Assembly: GCA_030035585.1 (NCBI GenBank)
Contig: CM057469.1
Location: 66,295,501 to 66,359,500, forward strand
Reading direction: 5' to 3'
Length of the DNA stretch: 64,000 nt
Source of the DNA: Dugong dugon
Taxonomy: Eukaryota > Chordata > Mammalia > Sirenia > Dugongidae
Shown here in pieces: positions 34,058-44,020 of this stretch (positions are counted from its first letter, which is position 1; each line of letters begins with the position of its first letter). A program made the position numbers and the translations under genes. Below the pieces are notes generated by a model. The model was given only the letters and a program-made list of their open reading frames with translations. It was not told the origin of the DNA and ran no database searches.

Positions 34058-34253
34058 GAATGTTGTGTTTTGTACTTCCTCCTCCAGCCCTGTAATCGTG
34101 TGCCTGCTGTTGCTCCCCCTTGGAGGAGTGTGTTCCATTTGCTGGGACTCCAATCTTCCCCCTTGCAATGTTCTTTTTGTGCTGCAGCTGTCTCTGTTCC
34201 CTCAATAAAACTCTTTCAGTTTTAACCAAGCTTCATGATTTTACTCTACGACA
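34058..34253 (+). promoter_or_regulatory. ERV 3' LTR, part 2
   Basis: Starts with the duplicated L1 target and matches the end of the 5' LTR (cttcctcctccagccctgta, gctgcagctgtctctgttcc). The polyadenylation signal AATAAA is at 34204-34209, and it ends ctacgaca at 34253. Confidence 0.92.
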
Positions 34254-35273
34254 CTTTTTAAAATAACTCATGCTTGATCTCTGTGTAGTTTTTATCCAGA
34301 CTAGCATCCAAGACTGATCTTTATTAACCATCTTAACCATAAAGATTCAAAATCCCAGGACAGGAAAACAATCCCAGCACCAGCTAAAAAGGTTGATGAT
34401 CAAGAACTGACATTGAGAACAAATACTATCAAGTAAGTGTATTTTCTCCTCAATTGTAGGATAAAAGTTTATTATCTGCAAATGCAATAGAAGAATCATA
34501 TGTAATGTGTCTATAAGCTACAGCAAAGAAATTACTCTTCTCGTTTGCCACCTAAATTATATCTGGCTGTTTGTAAGAGAACAAGTGTTCTCCGGGTAAA
34601 CATTCCCTGGGCACACAATGTAGCCATTTCATATCACAGAGTCTTCAGCTGAACATCATGTGCCTAGCTGGTTATTTGGGATTTGCCATGAATTTTCCCA
34701 CAGAAACATTTCCAAGACATGGTTTTAGTATTTCATACTAATTGTACTATGGCATGCTATTACACACTGCGGATTAATAGGTTTTATGTACTCTGGTATG
34801 ATGTGAAACACTGTGGATTAAACAGGCTTTATGGGTTAACTTGAGAACCTGGACACACTTTCTAATGCAGCTTCTATGAGAAAATAGCTTCCAGGGCATG
34901 GGAAGCCCAGAAGCAATGAAAATACAAGTTGCACGTCTCTGTCCACTTTCTTCCTGTCTCCATCCCACCAGCCCTGCCCACTTCTCGCAAGGCTGCAGCC
35001 CAGGGCCTCCATGTGGAGGCACCTCCTTCTCTCTCCCATCAAACCCCTCAGTAATCAGCTGGAACTCCTTGCCCAACCCCCACCCCGACAGCTCAGGTGG
35101 CAACATATCTCTTCACCTTTTACCTCTCGAACTTTAACAAAAACACTAATGAAATTATTCTGACCCTCATCCAACACTGGTAGACCTTACCCTCTTGGTG
35201 GTCTTCCCCCATCCCCACCAGTTCCCTTCTGCCTTCGCTTACTCCTACTTAGACCCATCCTTGACTACTCTCC
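34254..35273. other. Unassigned
   Basis: About 1 kb. The first 600 bp are AT-rich. 34860-35110 is GC-richer with overlapping open frames on both strands (34774-35106 minus, 34898-35137 plus) but no recognised domain, and the frames shadow each other. Not called as a gene. Confidence 0.45.
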
Positions 35274-35282
35274 TACCTTATG

Positions 35283-35489
35283 TTTGGGAGCCCCTGGATG
35301 GTGCAAATTATTAACCCGCTTGGCTGCTAACCAAAAGGTTGGAGGTTCCAGTCCTCCCAGAGGTGCCACCAAAGAAAGGCCTGGTGATCTACTTCCAAAA
35401 AATCCACTATTGGAAACCCTATGGAGCAGAGTTCTACTCTGACACACATGGAGTCATCATGAGTCAGAATCGACTGGATGGCTACTGGT
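35283..35489 (+). mobile_element. AfroSINE, long form
   Basis: Long body (gaggtgccaccaaagaaagg). Target duplication taccttatg at 35274-35282 and 35490-35498. Confidence 0.95.
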
Positions 35490-35499
35490 TACCTTATGC

Positions 35500-35669
35500 T
35501 TTAAACCATTACCAAAAGGGAAAATCTGTTTCCCAAACTCTCGCTTCTCTGTCTCACCTCCATAGTTTTGCTCAGGCGATTGCTCCCTTCCCTCCAGGGC
35601 CTCTCTCCAATCTATACTTTCAGGAATTCTACCAATCCAAAGCCCAGCTCAGATCTACCACATTCATGA
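35500..35669 (+). repeat. L2 LINE, part 1
   Basis: ttttgctcaggcgattgctc near 35568 and aaagcccagctcagatctac near 35639 are L2 landmarks. It continues at 36296 beyond the LTR. Confidence 0.65.
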
Positions 35670-36295
35670 TGTTAGGGGACCCTAGAGGCTGAAGACACCT
35701 AATTAATTAGTACTCCAGCGGTTATCAGGCCACGTCTAGTCACCTCCCCCACTATATTACTCACTCCCTCTAAGTTGTTTTGCAGACCCTCTGGAGAGCC
35801 CCGGTTGGGTCCAGATCTAACCTGTTCAGAATGGCCAGACATGCACAGAACAGACAAAGATGACCGACAGACAACCCCGGGCTGCCAGGCATGCTCAGTA
35901 ACACAAGAGAATACATGTCAAGGAACTAAAAGACTCATGTCAAGGAACCAAAAATCAGTGGATATACGTCATCGGCAGTAGCAGAGCCCATTTCAAAAGC
36001 GAAGAGTCCATCAGCCACTTCCGGGCCAAGTCTTAAACCCACCTTATAATAAATAATCAATAGAAACTATGAGTAGTTAAAACTTTCTGATGCTGCCCAC
36101 CGCCTTGCTCCACCCCTATATGAATATGTACAAGTATAAAATGTGATTTCTCACTCAAAATCAAGGAACTCAATCTGAGGTCTATACCTCTGAGTTCCCG
36201 CTTGCTAGCCTGCGAAACAAACTCTTCCTCTGAAAAACAGCATCTGAGAGACTGGCTTCTTGCAGGCTGGGCACGGACTCATTGGTCCGGTTTCA
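35670..36295 (+). mobile_element. Solo LTR of an ERV1-like retrovirus
   Basis: 626 bp starting tgttaggggaccc and ending ccggtttca. The flanking atga (35666-35669) and gtga (36296-36299) fit a 4-bp target duplication. TATA-like tataaaat is at 36135-36142. A U5-like end contains gagttcccgcttgctagcct. It differs from the provirus LTR at 19403. A solo LTR results from recombination between the two LTRs of a provirus. Confidence 0.72.
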
Positions 36296-36520
36296 GTGAC
36301 ACTTCCTAGAAGAGCTGGCCTGGCTAGTTCCTTAATTGCACCCACCACTTCCTGCCTTGGACTATGAACACTTATTCCCATGTCTTCCTTTCTTCTTTCC
36401 TTCCTTCCTTCCTGAGTTTAAGCTCCTGGAGGGCAGGTATAGGTGATCATCTCTGGACCCCTACCCTACTCCCAACACACACAACACAGCACCCAGCTTA
36501 CAGCAAACACTAGTGAGTGA
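36296..36520 (+). repeat. L2 LINE, part 2
   Basis: cacttcctagaagagctggc continues the L2 of 35500. It ends with gagtttaagctcctggaggg and a caaacactagtgagtgaatg tail. A TTCC microsatellite lies at 36383-36413. Confidence 0.65.
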
Positions 36521-36754
36521 ATGCAATCATAAGGGTCTGTCAAAAAAGAGGCAGAAGGACATTACAGAACATTATCTGTAACCTATGTTTAAAAAGGTGT
36601 GAGTACCTGGGCAGAAGCCAAGTACTATGGGAAAATAATCCAGGGGTGAACAACAGAATGTTCAAACAGATCCAACAGTTCTCTTCTGGACTCATTAGCA
36701 TTTGAAGACAGAAGAGAAAACGCTCCATTTCACCATCTGAGGGAAATAATAGGC
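36521..36754. other. Unassigned
   Basis: No recognised feature. Confidence 0.4.
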
Positions 36755-36944
36755 AAGAGTCATTGTGCACCAGTTAGATGCCCTGCCCCACGGTAAGCAC
36801 TTCCTGATCATCCCGCCATGTCATTCTCATAACAAGCCTATCATTATCCCTACTTTACAGATAAGGAAAGTGAGGCACACAGCCGTTACTTAACTTGCCC
36901 AGAGTCACACAGCCAGCAGGGCTGAGGTAGGATTTTCACCTCGG
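36755..36944 (-). repeat. MIR SINE
   Basis: Reverse MIR: tttacagataaggaaagtga at 36855 and agtcacacagccagcagggc at 36903. Confidence 0.88.
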
Positions 36945-36957
36945 TAGCGTCTTTCCC

Positions 36958-37125
36958 GGAGCTCTGGTGGTGCAGTGGTTAAGAACTCAGGCTGCTAACC
37001 AAAATGTCAGCAATTCATATCCACCAGCCGCTCCTTGGAAACCCTGTGGGGCAGTTCTACTCTGTCCTATAGGGTGGCTATGAGTCAGAATGGACTCAAG
37101 GGCAATGGGTTTGGTTTGGTTTTTT
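36958..37125 (+). mobile_element. AfroSINE, short form
   Basis: Target duplication tagcgtctttccc at 36945-36957 and tagtgcttttccc at 37126-37138. Body ccttggaaaccctgtggggc. Confidence 0.94.
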
Positions 37126-37138
37126 TAGTGCTTTTCCC

Positions 37139-37484
37139 TGGTCCAAACTCAATTACTATATTCTACTTCCTGTTTACTGTGACTTTTTTTGCAACCTATC
37201 TGTAGGTTGTGGATGTCACCAACTACAGAGGGATAAAGACAAATGGCTCTTACAAATGCGCATTTCTAAGCTGAGTCTACCTCCCCATACACCTGCACCC
37301 CAGCCCTCAGCTCTGGGCGACTTGCTTTCTGTCTCTCAGAGCAAACCCGGGAGTTCCCAATAAACTGGAACAGAGTTATGTTAAATGACAGTCAAATCCA
37401 CACAGCCAAAGTAAAGGACGCTGGTGCAAACACAGGCTGAAGACACTCACTACCAATCCGTGCTTGGGCTCCCCCAAGCACTGT
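37139..37484. other. Unassigned
   Basis: Ordinary sequence with no recognised repeat or gene. Confidence 0.4.
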
Positions 37485-37675
37485 GGGGTGAGAGCCTGGA
37501 CTCCCAGCCACTGGGACGCCAGGGTCTGAACACTGCTCCGCAGCCGCCAGCAGTGTAGTGAATTCCTCACCTACTACGTGGGGACATCACCACCTACCTC
37601 ACCAGGTGGTTGAGGGAATTAACTTAAAATAATGTACACAGTAAGCACTCAGTCAATGATATTATTAAAGGTAAC
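37485..37675 (+). repeat. MIR SINE
   Basis: Plus-strand MIR, quite diverged: gagcctggactcccagccac at 37491 and a 3' side with acagtaagcactcagtcaat near 37638. Confidence 0.65.
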
Positions 37676-37961
37676 CTTTCCCTCGTTTGCTCTCCTGCAG
37701 TTTTCATCACTTACAGAGGATCACCATTTTTCCTCTTTGAAAATATGGTTTTTTTGAGATGCATATAAGTTTGTAAAATGCAGAAGAAAAGAATATGGTG
37801 AGATCAGGAATTGGTTTTTTTTTCTCTTTTCTCTGTTGAAACATCCTTTCCCCAAACCCACACTCAAGGAATTATTTTGATGTTCAAAGTGACACCGCAG
37901 TGCATTATAAACAAAAAGCGTACCAAGAAAATAACGAAGTCCTTGCCCTGGGGTGTTACAT
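37676..37961. other. Unassigned
   Basis: No recognised repeat. Small T-runs. Confidence 0.4.
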
Positions 37962-38152
37962 TGTTGCTGTTGTGTGCCTTCGAGTTGATTCAGACTCATA
38001 GCGCCCCTATAGGACAGAGTAGAACTGCCCCCATAGGGTTCCCAAGGCTGTGATCTTTATGAAAGCAGACTGCCACATCTTTCTCCTGCAGAGCGGCTGA
38101 TGGGTTTGAACCGCAGCCGAGTGGTTAACCACTGGGCTACCAACAGCTCCTT
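37962..38152 (-). mobile_element. AfroSINE, middle form
   Basis: Reverse copy: gaaagcagactgccacatct at 38061 and ccgagtggttaaccactggg at the head end. Confidence 0.93.
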
Positions 38153-38973
38153 TAGTTTACAATCAGGTTGTTAATATTTGCAAAGCACCTCATTGCCTTA
38201 GCAGCTAGTTAACATCTTGGGTTTCTTCTCTCAAAATCCAGCCCATTGTTCACCCTGTCTGTGAGAGCTATCAGAAGCTCTAACCCACACTGTGCTACTG
38301 CCTGCATCTTCCTGCCAATAAAACTGCTTAAACCACCAAACCCATGAATTTTGTATAAACTGAGGAACATTTCCACAGATAACTGGGCCTGTTAAATAAA
38401 AGTTTTTGCTCTCTCTAAAGAAGTTCATAACCGGACTTCCCTCCTCTGTTGGTCTGGACACCCACCGACAGCAAATCCTCTTCTCCCTGTTTCAGACCTA
38501 CTCTTGCTGAGAAAATGGGTGTCCGGTGTGTCTCCAAAACATTCCCAGCACCATGGTTCTAGCTTCTGCACCAGGCAGATTTTAAGATCAGATGCCCATC
38601 AGCCTTGGGGAGTCAGAATTAGAACCTCAGTTTCATTTTGTGCTATTACCCTCACTGGTAAGAATTCTTACATTTGAGATGTCCGCAGTGTTTTTGTTCT
38701 TTATTAATGATCTTACTACGGAAGCTTGTTAATAAGCCCCAAGTCAGACACCTGCTGGAGTCTCCCAGACTTACCCAGCTGGAACCACAGAGCAGAGAGC
38801 AAGTGGGAAGTGGCTCCCTCTTTACTTGTAACTCTGGGATGGATGGCACCTGGGCTACAGATAGAGGGGTTGTGGACTCAGTCTTGATCCTCAGAGCTGC
38901 TTGCTGCTTGCCAGCAACTGGGTTGGGATGATGAATGCCAGGACCACGGGCAAATGAGCACTTCCTAATTTTC
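38153..38973. other. Unassigned
   Basis: About 820 bp without a recognised family. The open frames on both strands at 38652-38975 overlap each other and have no motif. Confidence 0.45.
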
Positions 38974-38981
38974 ATTGCACC

Positions 38982-39349
38982 CAGAGGCGGATTATCCGAT
39001 AAACAAGGTAAGCACGGGCTTACTTGTGCTTACCTACCAATCTGTAGTGAACAATTTCACAACATGAAAACCATGTGAAATTCTTCATTACAGTTTAGTA
39101 AGTAAGCACAAGTAAGCCTGTGCTTACTTGTGCTTACTGGTTCATCAGCCCCTGTCAGAGATTATAAATTTGAAAAGAGGCTTTGATTCTGTAGGAGGGT
39201 ACTGGGGGCTTGGGAGAGAAGCAGATGCCAGCCATACCTAGAAGCAGAATCTTTGATTTGGTGAAAAAAATGTGAAATTGTTCACTACATATTTGTGATA
39301 AGCACAAGTAAGCCCGTGCTTACCTTGCTTATTGGATAACCCGCCCCTG
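38982..39349. mobile_element. hAT-type DNA transposon, non-autonomous, three termini
   Basis: 368 bp bounded by CAGAGGCGG and CCGCCCCTG. The outer ~51 bp ends are inverted repeats with four mismatches, and a further identical block (tgtagtgaacaatttcaca, 39041-39059, versus its complement at 39271-39289) extends the inverted repeat to nearly 80 bp. The 8-bp target duplication attgcacc (38974-38981) / attgctcc (39350-39357) has the length that hAT transposases make. Inside, 39074-39154 is a second, diverged right end closing in cagcccctg. There is no coding capacity. The autonomous partner may be related to the remnant at 42065-42367. I do not recognise the family name. Confidence 0.85.
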
Positions 39350-39357
39350 ATTGCTCC

Positions 39358-40243
39358 CTTCCATTCTTGCGTGAAATGGAAAGGGATGTTCTTTTCAGTA
39401 TTCTTTTCGAATGAGAGGAGAGCCATTTTTGAGTATGTAAGTACCTCAGGCGGATTTCCATTGAGGATAACCTAATTTGTTCATTCGAGAGGATAAACTC
39501 TCCCTATCTACATGTACATTACTGTTGTCCTGGTTTCCCTTGTTAAATTATACATAAAAGGCCCAAACCCATACCAAGCCAATTTCAGAAATAAAAATAT
39601 TTTCAGAACATGAATCTTAATGAGATTCTCATTTACATTTGTGCCCGAGAATGTGCATCATGTTAGATACTTCTTTATATTTTCAGCAATTTGTCATCCT
39701 AAATGCATTTTTACAAGATGGTTGTAAAATGCATCTTCTTATAATGCATTTGTTCACCACCTTAGACCTGCCTGTGGCCTTTTTAGACCTGGACTATTTT
39801 TGGTGACCTAAGATACAATGTGTAACAAAAAGAGGTTTTTCAGATGGATACACCATTTCATGGGTTCACCCTTACAAAATAAACTCCTTCGCAGGTCTTT
39901 GGCTTTCCCTATGCCTACTTTTCCTCTATAATACAGTCTTTTCAAACGTGAACAAATCTGTAAGCAAGTGCTTCCTAAGGCGTAGTTCTTAGAACAGTAT
40001 TCCTACAAGATCCTCCTCCAGGGAAGGCAGTGGGTACAGCTGGGAAACCCTGCGCCTTCTTCCCTTCCAAGGTTTACCAATCACATTAAGGCCTGCAGCC
40101 AAGAAACCTGCTGAACTTGGCCTTGCCCAGCATTTTGCAAATTTATCTGCCTGTGGAACCCTTTTCCAAACAAGACTTATTCATATGCTGGGGAACTTGT
40201 GTTTCTAAGGTTACACTGGGGAATCATTGGTTTAAACCACCTA
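39358..40243. other. Unassigned
   Basis: About 890 bp. 39980-40240 has the flavour of an old DNA-transposon remnant (ctgtggaacccttttccaaa, then gaatcattggtttaaacc) but I cannot name it. Confidence 0.4.
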
Positions 40244-40254
40244 ATATATGGAAT

Positions 40255-40425
40255 GGAAACCCTGGTGGCATAGTGTTTGACAGCTATGGCTGCTCACCGA
40301 AAGATCAGTGGTTCGAATCCACCAGATGCTCCTTGGTAAACCCTGTGGGGTAATTCTGTTCTGTCCTATAGGGTCGCTGTGAGTTGGAATCAACTCAATG
40401 GCAGCAGGTTCGGTTGGTTTTTGGA
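40255..40425 (+). mobile_element. AfroSINE, short form
   Basis: Target duplication atatatggaat at 40244-40254 and atacatggaat at 40426-40436. Head ggaaaccctggtggcatagt. Confidence 0.94.
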
Positions 40426-40436
40426 ATACATGGAAT

Positions 40437-40961
40437 AATTCTAGGTCAAATAGAAGTGACATAAGTCGAGATGCAGCATAAAAAAAATTTTTTTACAGAA
40501 TTAAGAAGTGACCCTAATTGTTGTTTGTGAATTTCATAAATCCACTGTGTTTAAAAAAAATAGATAAAATAAAGACGCTTTAAATAACTAGGTGAATGAA
40601 CACAGTGTCAGAACCCTGAAACTATACTGAATAGGAAGGCTCTGGGAACATCCCTCTTCCCCACAGGAACTGTAGCCCAACGTCTGGGCCCTCTGCACCC
40701 CGTTCCTCTTTGCTGAATGAGCATCTCCATCAGCCCCCACCACACCTGGAGTATTTACAATGGTCCTCTAGACTGAGACTGCTGCAGTGCTCTTGGAAGT
40801 GAAAACGCTCGGGAGAAAGGGCCCCCCAGTCCAAACCTGTTCTGCCCCTTGAGCCCCAGTCTGGACCTCAAAAATAATTATGCCCCGACGGGCTGTATGC
40901 TGCCAGATCTGCTGGTTGAAAAGCCCCACGTGCACTTTCTTTCTCCTGCAGCGGAGCTGAC
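40437..40961. other. Unassigned, GC-richer end
   Basis: AT-rich to about 40600, then GC-richer. ctttctttctcctgcag at 40935-40951 looks like a splice acceptor. No coding exon can be supported behind it. Confidence 0.4.
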
Positions 40962-41054
40962 GGAGGACAACGCACACAAACCCCACCCTCCAGGAGGACA
41001 ACGCACACAAACCTCACCCTCCAGGAGGGCAGTGCACACAAACCCCACCCTCCA
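40962..41054. repeat. Minisatellite, 31 bp x 3
   Basis: Three abutting units starting ggaggacaac, ggaggacaac and ggagggcagt, each ending accccaccctcca or acctcaccctcca. Units 1 and 2 differ by one base; unit 3 by three or four. Confidence 0.95.
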
Positions 41055-41397
41055 GCACAAGCCAGCACACCAGCAGCCTCAGGGCTGCTCACACAGGGTC
41101 CTTCTGGGCCAGTTTTCACTCAATAAGAGCATTTTATAAGAGGAACTCAGGTGTGTCAAGCAGCTGGCTGACAGGAAGTGGGGAGTAGCCAAATGGAAGG
41201 AGTTGTGTTCAGTCCTCCTCGATTAGAGAGATTCCTGAGAAAGTGAGACAGAAGCCCTGACATTAAAACATGGAACAAATTGCCCATGGATCCCTCTGCC
41301 CATTCATGGTCAGGGCCAGATAAGGGCCCTAAACATTGATAATCTATGGTGCCTCCTCCTCTATTTATTCACATTCGAATGGGATATGTGAGTTAGA
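41055..41397. other. Unassigned
   Basis: No recognised repeat or gene before the TG microsatellite. Confidence 0.4.
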
Positions 41398-41430
41398 TGT
41401 GTGTGTGTATGTGTGTGTGTGTGTGTGTAT
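41398..41430. repeat. TG microsatellite
   Basis: Two TG runs interrupted by a single tatg. Confidence 0.95.
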
Positions 41431-41471
41431 TAGCTACCCATGATGTAACCTCTTTTTAAATTAAAAAAAAG

Positions 41472-41632
41472 AAAAACCAAACCCATTACCCTTGAGTAGA
41501 TTCTGACTCATAGCAACTCTATAGGACAGAGTAGAACTGCCCCATAGAGTTTCCAAGGAACACCTGGTGGATTCCAACTGCCGATGTTTCGGTTAGCAGC
41601 TGTAACACTTAACCACTATGCTATCAGGGTTT
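41472..41632 (-). mobile_element. AfroSINE, short form
   Basis: Reverse copy with an A-rich tail from 41461. Target duplication cctctttttaaa at 41449-41460 and cctcttttaaaa at 41633-41644. Confidence 0.94.
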
Positions 41633-41644
41633 CCTCTTTTAAAA

Positions 41645-42064
41645 TGTGAGTATAATATCAGCAATTTAATGCAAAAGTGGTGTGTGCCATTTTTAGTGGA
41701 ATGGGATGAACTGTATTAGAAAATTTTCAGTGAATGCGGGTTACTAAGATTTTTACTATATACTGCACATTCTACCAAAAGAATATTCCACACATTCCAC
41801 AACAAACAAAATGAGTCAGTGAACTTAGTTGTTTTAACAAGCAATGTAAAATTCTATTGATCTCCCATAATGAAAAACTGACTTTCACCAATTTTGCTTT
41901 AAACAGCTCATACTTTAGTTTTTATGCTTGGTTTTGTAATAAATACTACAATTATAAATGAACAAATGAAAAGATGTCATAAAAGAAAATTTAATGATCA
42001 GAAAACAAATATTACAATAAATTACTATTTTTTTTGATCAATCTTTATCTCTAACATCTTATAA
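41645..42064 (-). other. AT-rich tract, possible hAT element 3' UTR
   Basis: About 420 bp directly downstream, in the minus sense, of the hAT transposase carboxy end. It may be the untranslated 3' part of that element. I could not find its terminal inverted repeat. Confidence 0.35.
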
Positions 42065-42367
42065 TTAAAAACGTTTCTTTCTCTTCTTTGCTTTTACAAA
42101 TTCTTCAGTGATTTCATCACAGTTAATCTCTCCAACAATATCTACTTCCAGACATAATAAGGATAATGAATCAAGTCTTTCTTGAATCATTGTTGTGCGC
42201 TGGCTGGCTTTTCCTTGTGTCCTGTCTGCTTGGCATCTATGGGCCTTTGCTTTGGACAGCTGGTGCCCATTTTGTTGATGCCCTAAGTACTTGCTTACCT
42301 TGTTTATTGGGTAATCAATCTCTGTTCTTGGCTCCCTATAGCACTCTTTCTTTCTGACTCCGCTCAC
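42065..42367 (-). pseudogene. hAT transposase carboxy-terminal remnant
   Basis: A reverse frame of 100 codons whose last 41 (42068-42190) read like the carboxy end of hAT transposases: MIQERLDSLSLLCLEVDIV, then NCDEITEEFVKAKKRKKRF and a stop. In the family this segment (typically (S/T)M-QERL--LALLSIE-) completes the RNase-H-like catalytic fold and dimer interface. The upstream part of the frame has no transposase similarity and includes a stretch like the terminal inverted repeat (42293-42316). So most of the gene, including the DDE residues, is missing by internal deletion. Host domestication is not indicated: no intact gene remains. Confidence 0.65.
42286..42324 (-). repeat. hAT terminal-inverted-repeat-like sequence
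   Basis: gcttaccttgtttattgggt at 42293 and the following bases match the right end of the transposon at 38982-39349 at 21 of 24 positions and the complement of its left end at 22 of 24. It continues to caatctctg, where the outer transposon has ccgcccctg. Confidence 0.65.
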
Positions 42368-43052
42368 TAAGGCATAGCAGGTGACACGGATCCAATGAAG
42401 GGATTCTGCATAAATTTGTTTTGTATCCCCTCAACACTTAGCAGAGGACTAAGGAGAAGCTTCAAAAATACTAATTAATTAATGTATTGATCAACTGATG
42501 ACGCTTCTAAAGGTATTGCTATCCAAGAGAAGCTGGACTCACAATGTAAGCACCTTGTTTCTGTTTTATCTCAGGGGATTATTTTCCATTTCAAGGAAGC
42601 TTCACAGTTTGAACTGGACTGTGAAAAATGAACCAAAACAGGTTGGCAAATAGTTTCAAATTCTATTCCACCCACAAAATTTGCATTGCTCCTTTTGATA
42701 TTTGTCAGACACCACCAGGCCCTTTCTATCAAAAGCCTCAAACTGTGTCGGTATGCATATTTGCATTGCTACCTAATGATTGTGAATTTTATGAATTTTT
42801 ACAGAAACTTTTCAAAGGAATAAAATGATAGGAGAAATATATTTCATTTAAGCCCACTAATTGATTTTTTTCAAGTTCTCCTTAGGATTTAAGCACAGGC
42901 TTAATTTCATCCCTAAGAATTTCTAGTACCAGATTAGATACAGCATTAAACAAATGAGTCTATCTTGGGAAATGTCACTGTAATCAGCCATATCAAGACC
43001 CAGAATCTACTATGTACTTAAAAGGCATGTATTTGAACTGGCTAAGAGCACC
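42325..43052. other. Unassigned, two octamer motifs
   Basis: No recognised repeat. ATTTGCAT, the POU octamer, occurs at 42679-42686 and 42759-42766, the latter within tatgcatatttgcat. Confidence 0.4.
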
Positions 43053-43108
43053 CGGGGCCACTATGAGTCAGAACCAACTCAACAGCAACTAACAACAACA
43101 ACAAATAT
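43053..43108 (+). mobile_element. RTE tail, very short copy
   Basis: About 55 bp of RTE 3' end (actatgagtcagaaccaact) with a CAA-triplet tail. It is severely 5'-truncated. Confidence 0.8.
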
Positions 43109-43824
43109 CTTCAAAGTAAAAAAAAATTATCCAGTGTGATTCCGGTTAAGAATTTGTAACAGACATTCATGCTTCTCATACTTTTACAGAAAGTGAAAGT
43201 GATACTTAATTATAAAAAAAAAAATCCTCAGAATCTACATATGTAAAATAACTTCTCTTTTTCTGTTAGTTTCAATCCTCCAAGGAGTGAAGAACTAACA
43301 GAGATCTTTTGGCTGTTGGTTCCAAGAAACGAAAGTGTTGTTTTCTGTTCAGAATAAGTAATTCCTGATATACTATCTAAACGGCGATACTATTTAGAAA
43401 AATTACGTTTTAATCGTGGCTCAGAAACGGCATTCGATTTTAAAGTATGTGAATGTTTTTGGTTTAACCACTAATCATGCTCTGTGTTTTTCTCCAGGTT
43501 GTGCTAAACTCCTTGACGACAGTATGTCACATGTTGTCTTTGAATTTTTGTGACTTTAAGTCCAGGACTGCTCATTCAATCTCTGCTCCTCCACGAATAT
43601 TTTAGGACAGTTTGATGAGACACGCTATCTACCATCTAGCCAAGCAAAAGCAAGGTTATTGATGGGACATCACATCATTAAGATTTACCCTTAAAAATCC
43701 GTATGGTCAGGAAAATGGGGCTGCTGCAGGTGGATGTTTGTGCTGCCACCTTTTGGATTTATAGGGAAATACACCACAGGGAGAGGGGAACAAAACTCTG
43801 TTGCATAGTACAGTATTTATGTTA
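43109..43824. other. Unassigned
   Basis: About 715 bp, AT-rich, no recognised repeat or gene. Confidence 0.45.
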
Positions 43825-44020
43825 GGGGCCCAGTGTTTCTTAAATGGGGAGACAGGGGCTCACAGACCCTTTGGAGAATATTATGAAAGCTTTGGACCCT
43901 CTCCCCAGAAAAAAGCATACACACAAACATTTTTTCTAGACACATCTGGGGTTCCCTAGACAGCTTGAAGCCTATCCACATACCCTTTTCCAGACAACAA
44001 ATGTAGTAGAGCACCCTCAT
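43825..44020. repeat. Possible hAT-Charlie-type MER fragment
   Basis: cagtgtttcttaaa start, then cacagaccctttggagaata and ggaccctctccccagaaaaa, in the order of a common eutherian MITE that opens with cagtggttctta. Family not named with certainty. Confidence 0.5.

Larger units (their letters stand above)
19403..34253 (+). mobile_element. Endogenous retrovirus, class-I-like, gutted provirus
   Basis: Two related LTRs (19403-20035; 26164-26618 plus 34058-34253) enclose an interior with a primer-binding site after the first and a polypurine tract before the second. Both LTRs begin TG and end CA. cttt precedes the provirus at 19399-19402 and follows it at 34254-34257, a 4-bp target duplication as made by gammaretrovirus-like integrases. 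The interior has no usable gag, pol or env frame. Two L1s and two SINEs have inserted. My hand count gives about 42 substitutions over about 255 aligned LTR positions, so the integration is old. Confidence 0.88.

Noticed and set aside
34774..35137. Overlapping open frames on both strands in a GC-richer patch
   Set aside because: The frames shadow each other and show no recognisable domain or splice support.
39980..40240. Named DNA transposon remnant
   Set aside because: Phrases are suggestive of an old MER element, but I could not place termini or order against any family.
40849..41139. Overlapping open frames on both strands around the minisatellite
   Set aside because: Openness on both strands follows from the stop-poor 31-bp repeat and local GC content, not coding.
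42065..42367. Domesticated hAT-derived host gene
   Set aside because: Only the last ~41 codons resemble transposase, the catalytic part is missing, and a terminus-like sequence lies inside the frame. A decayed element is the simpler reading.
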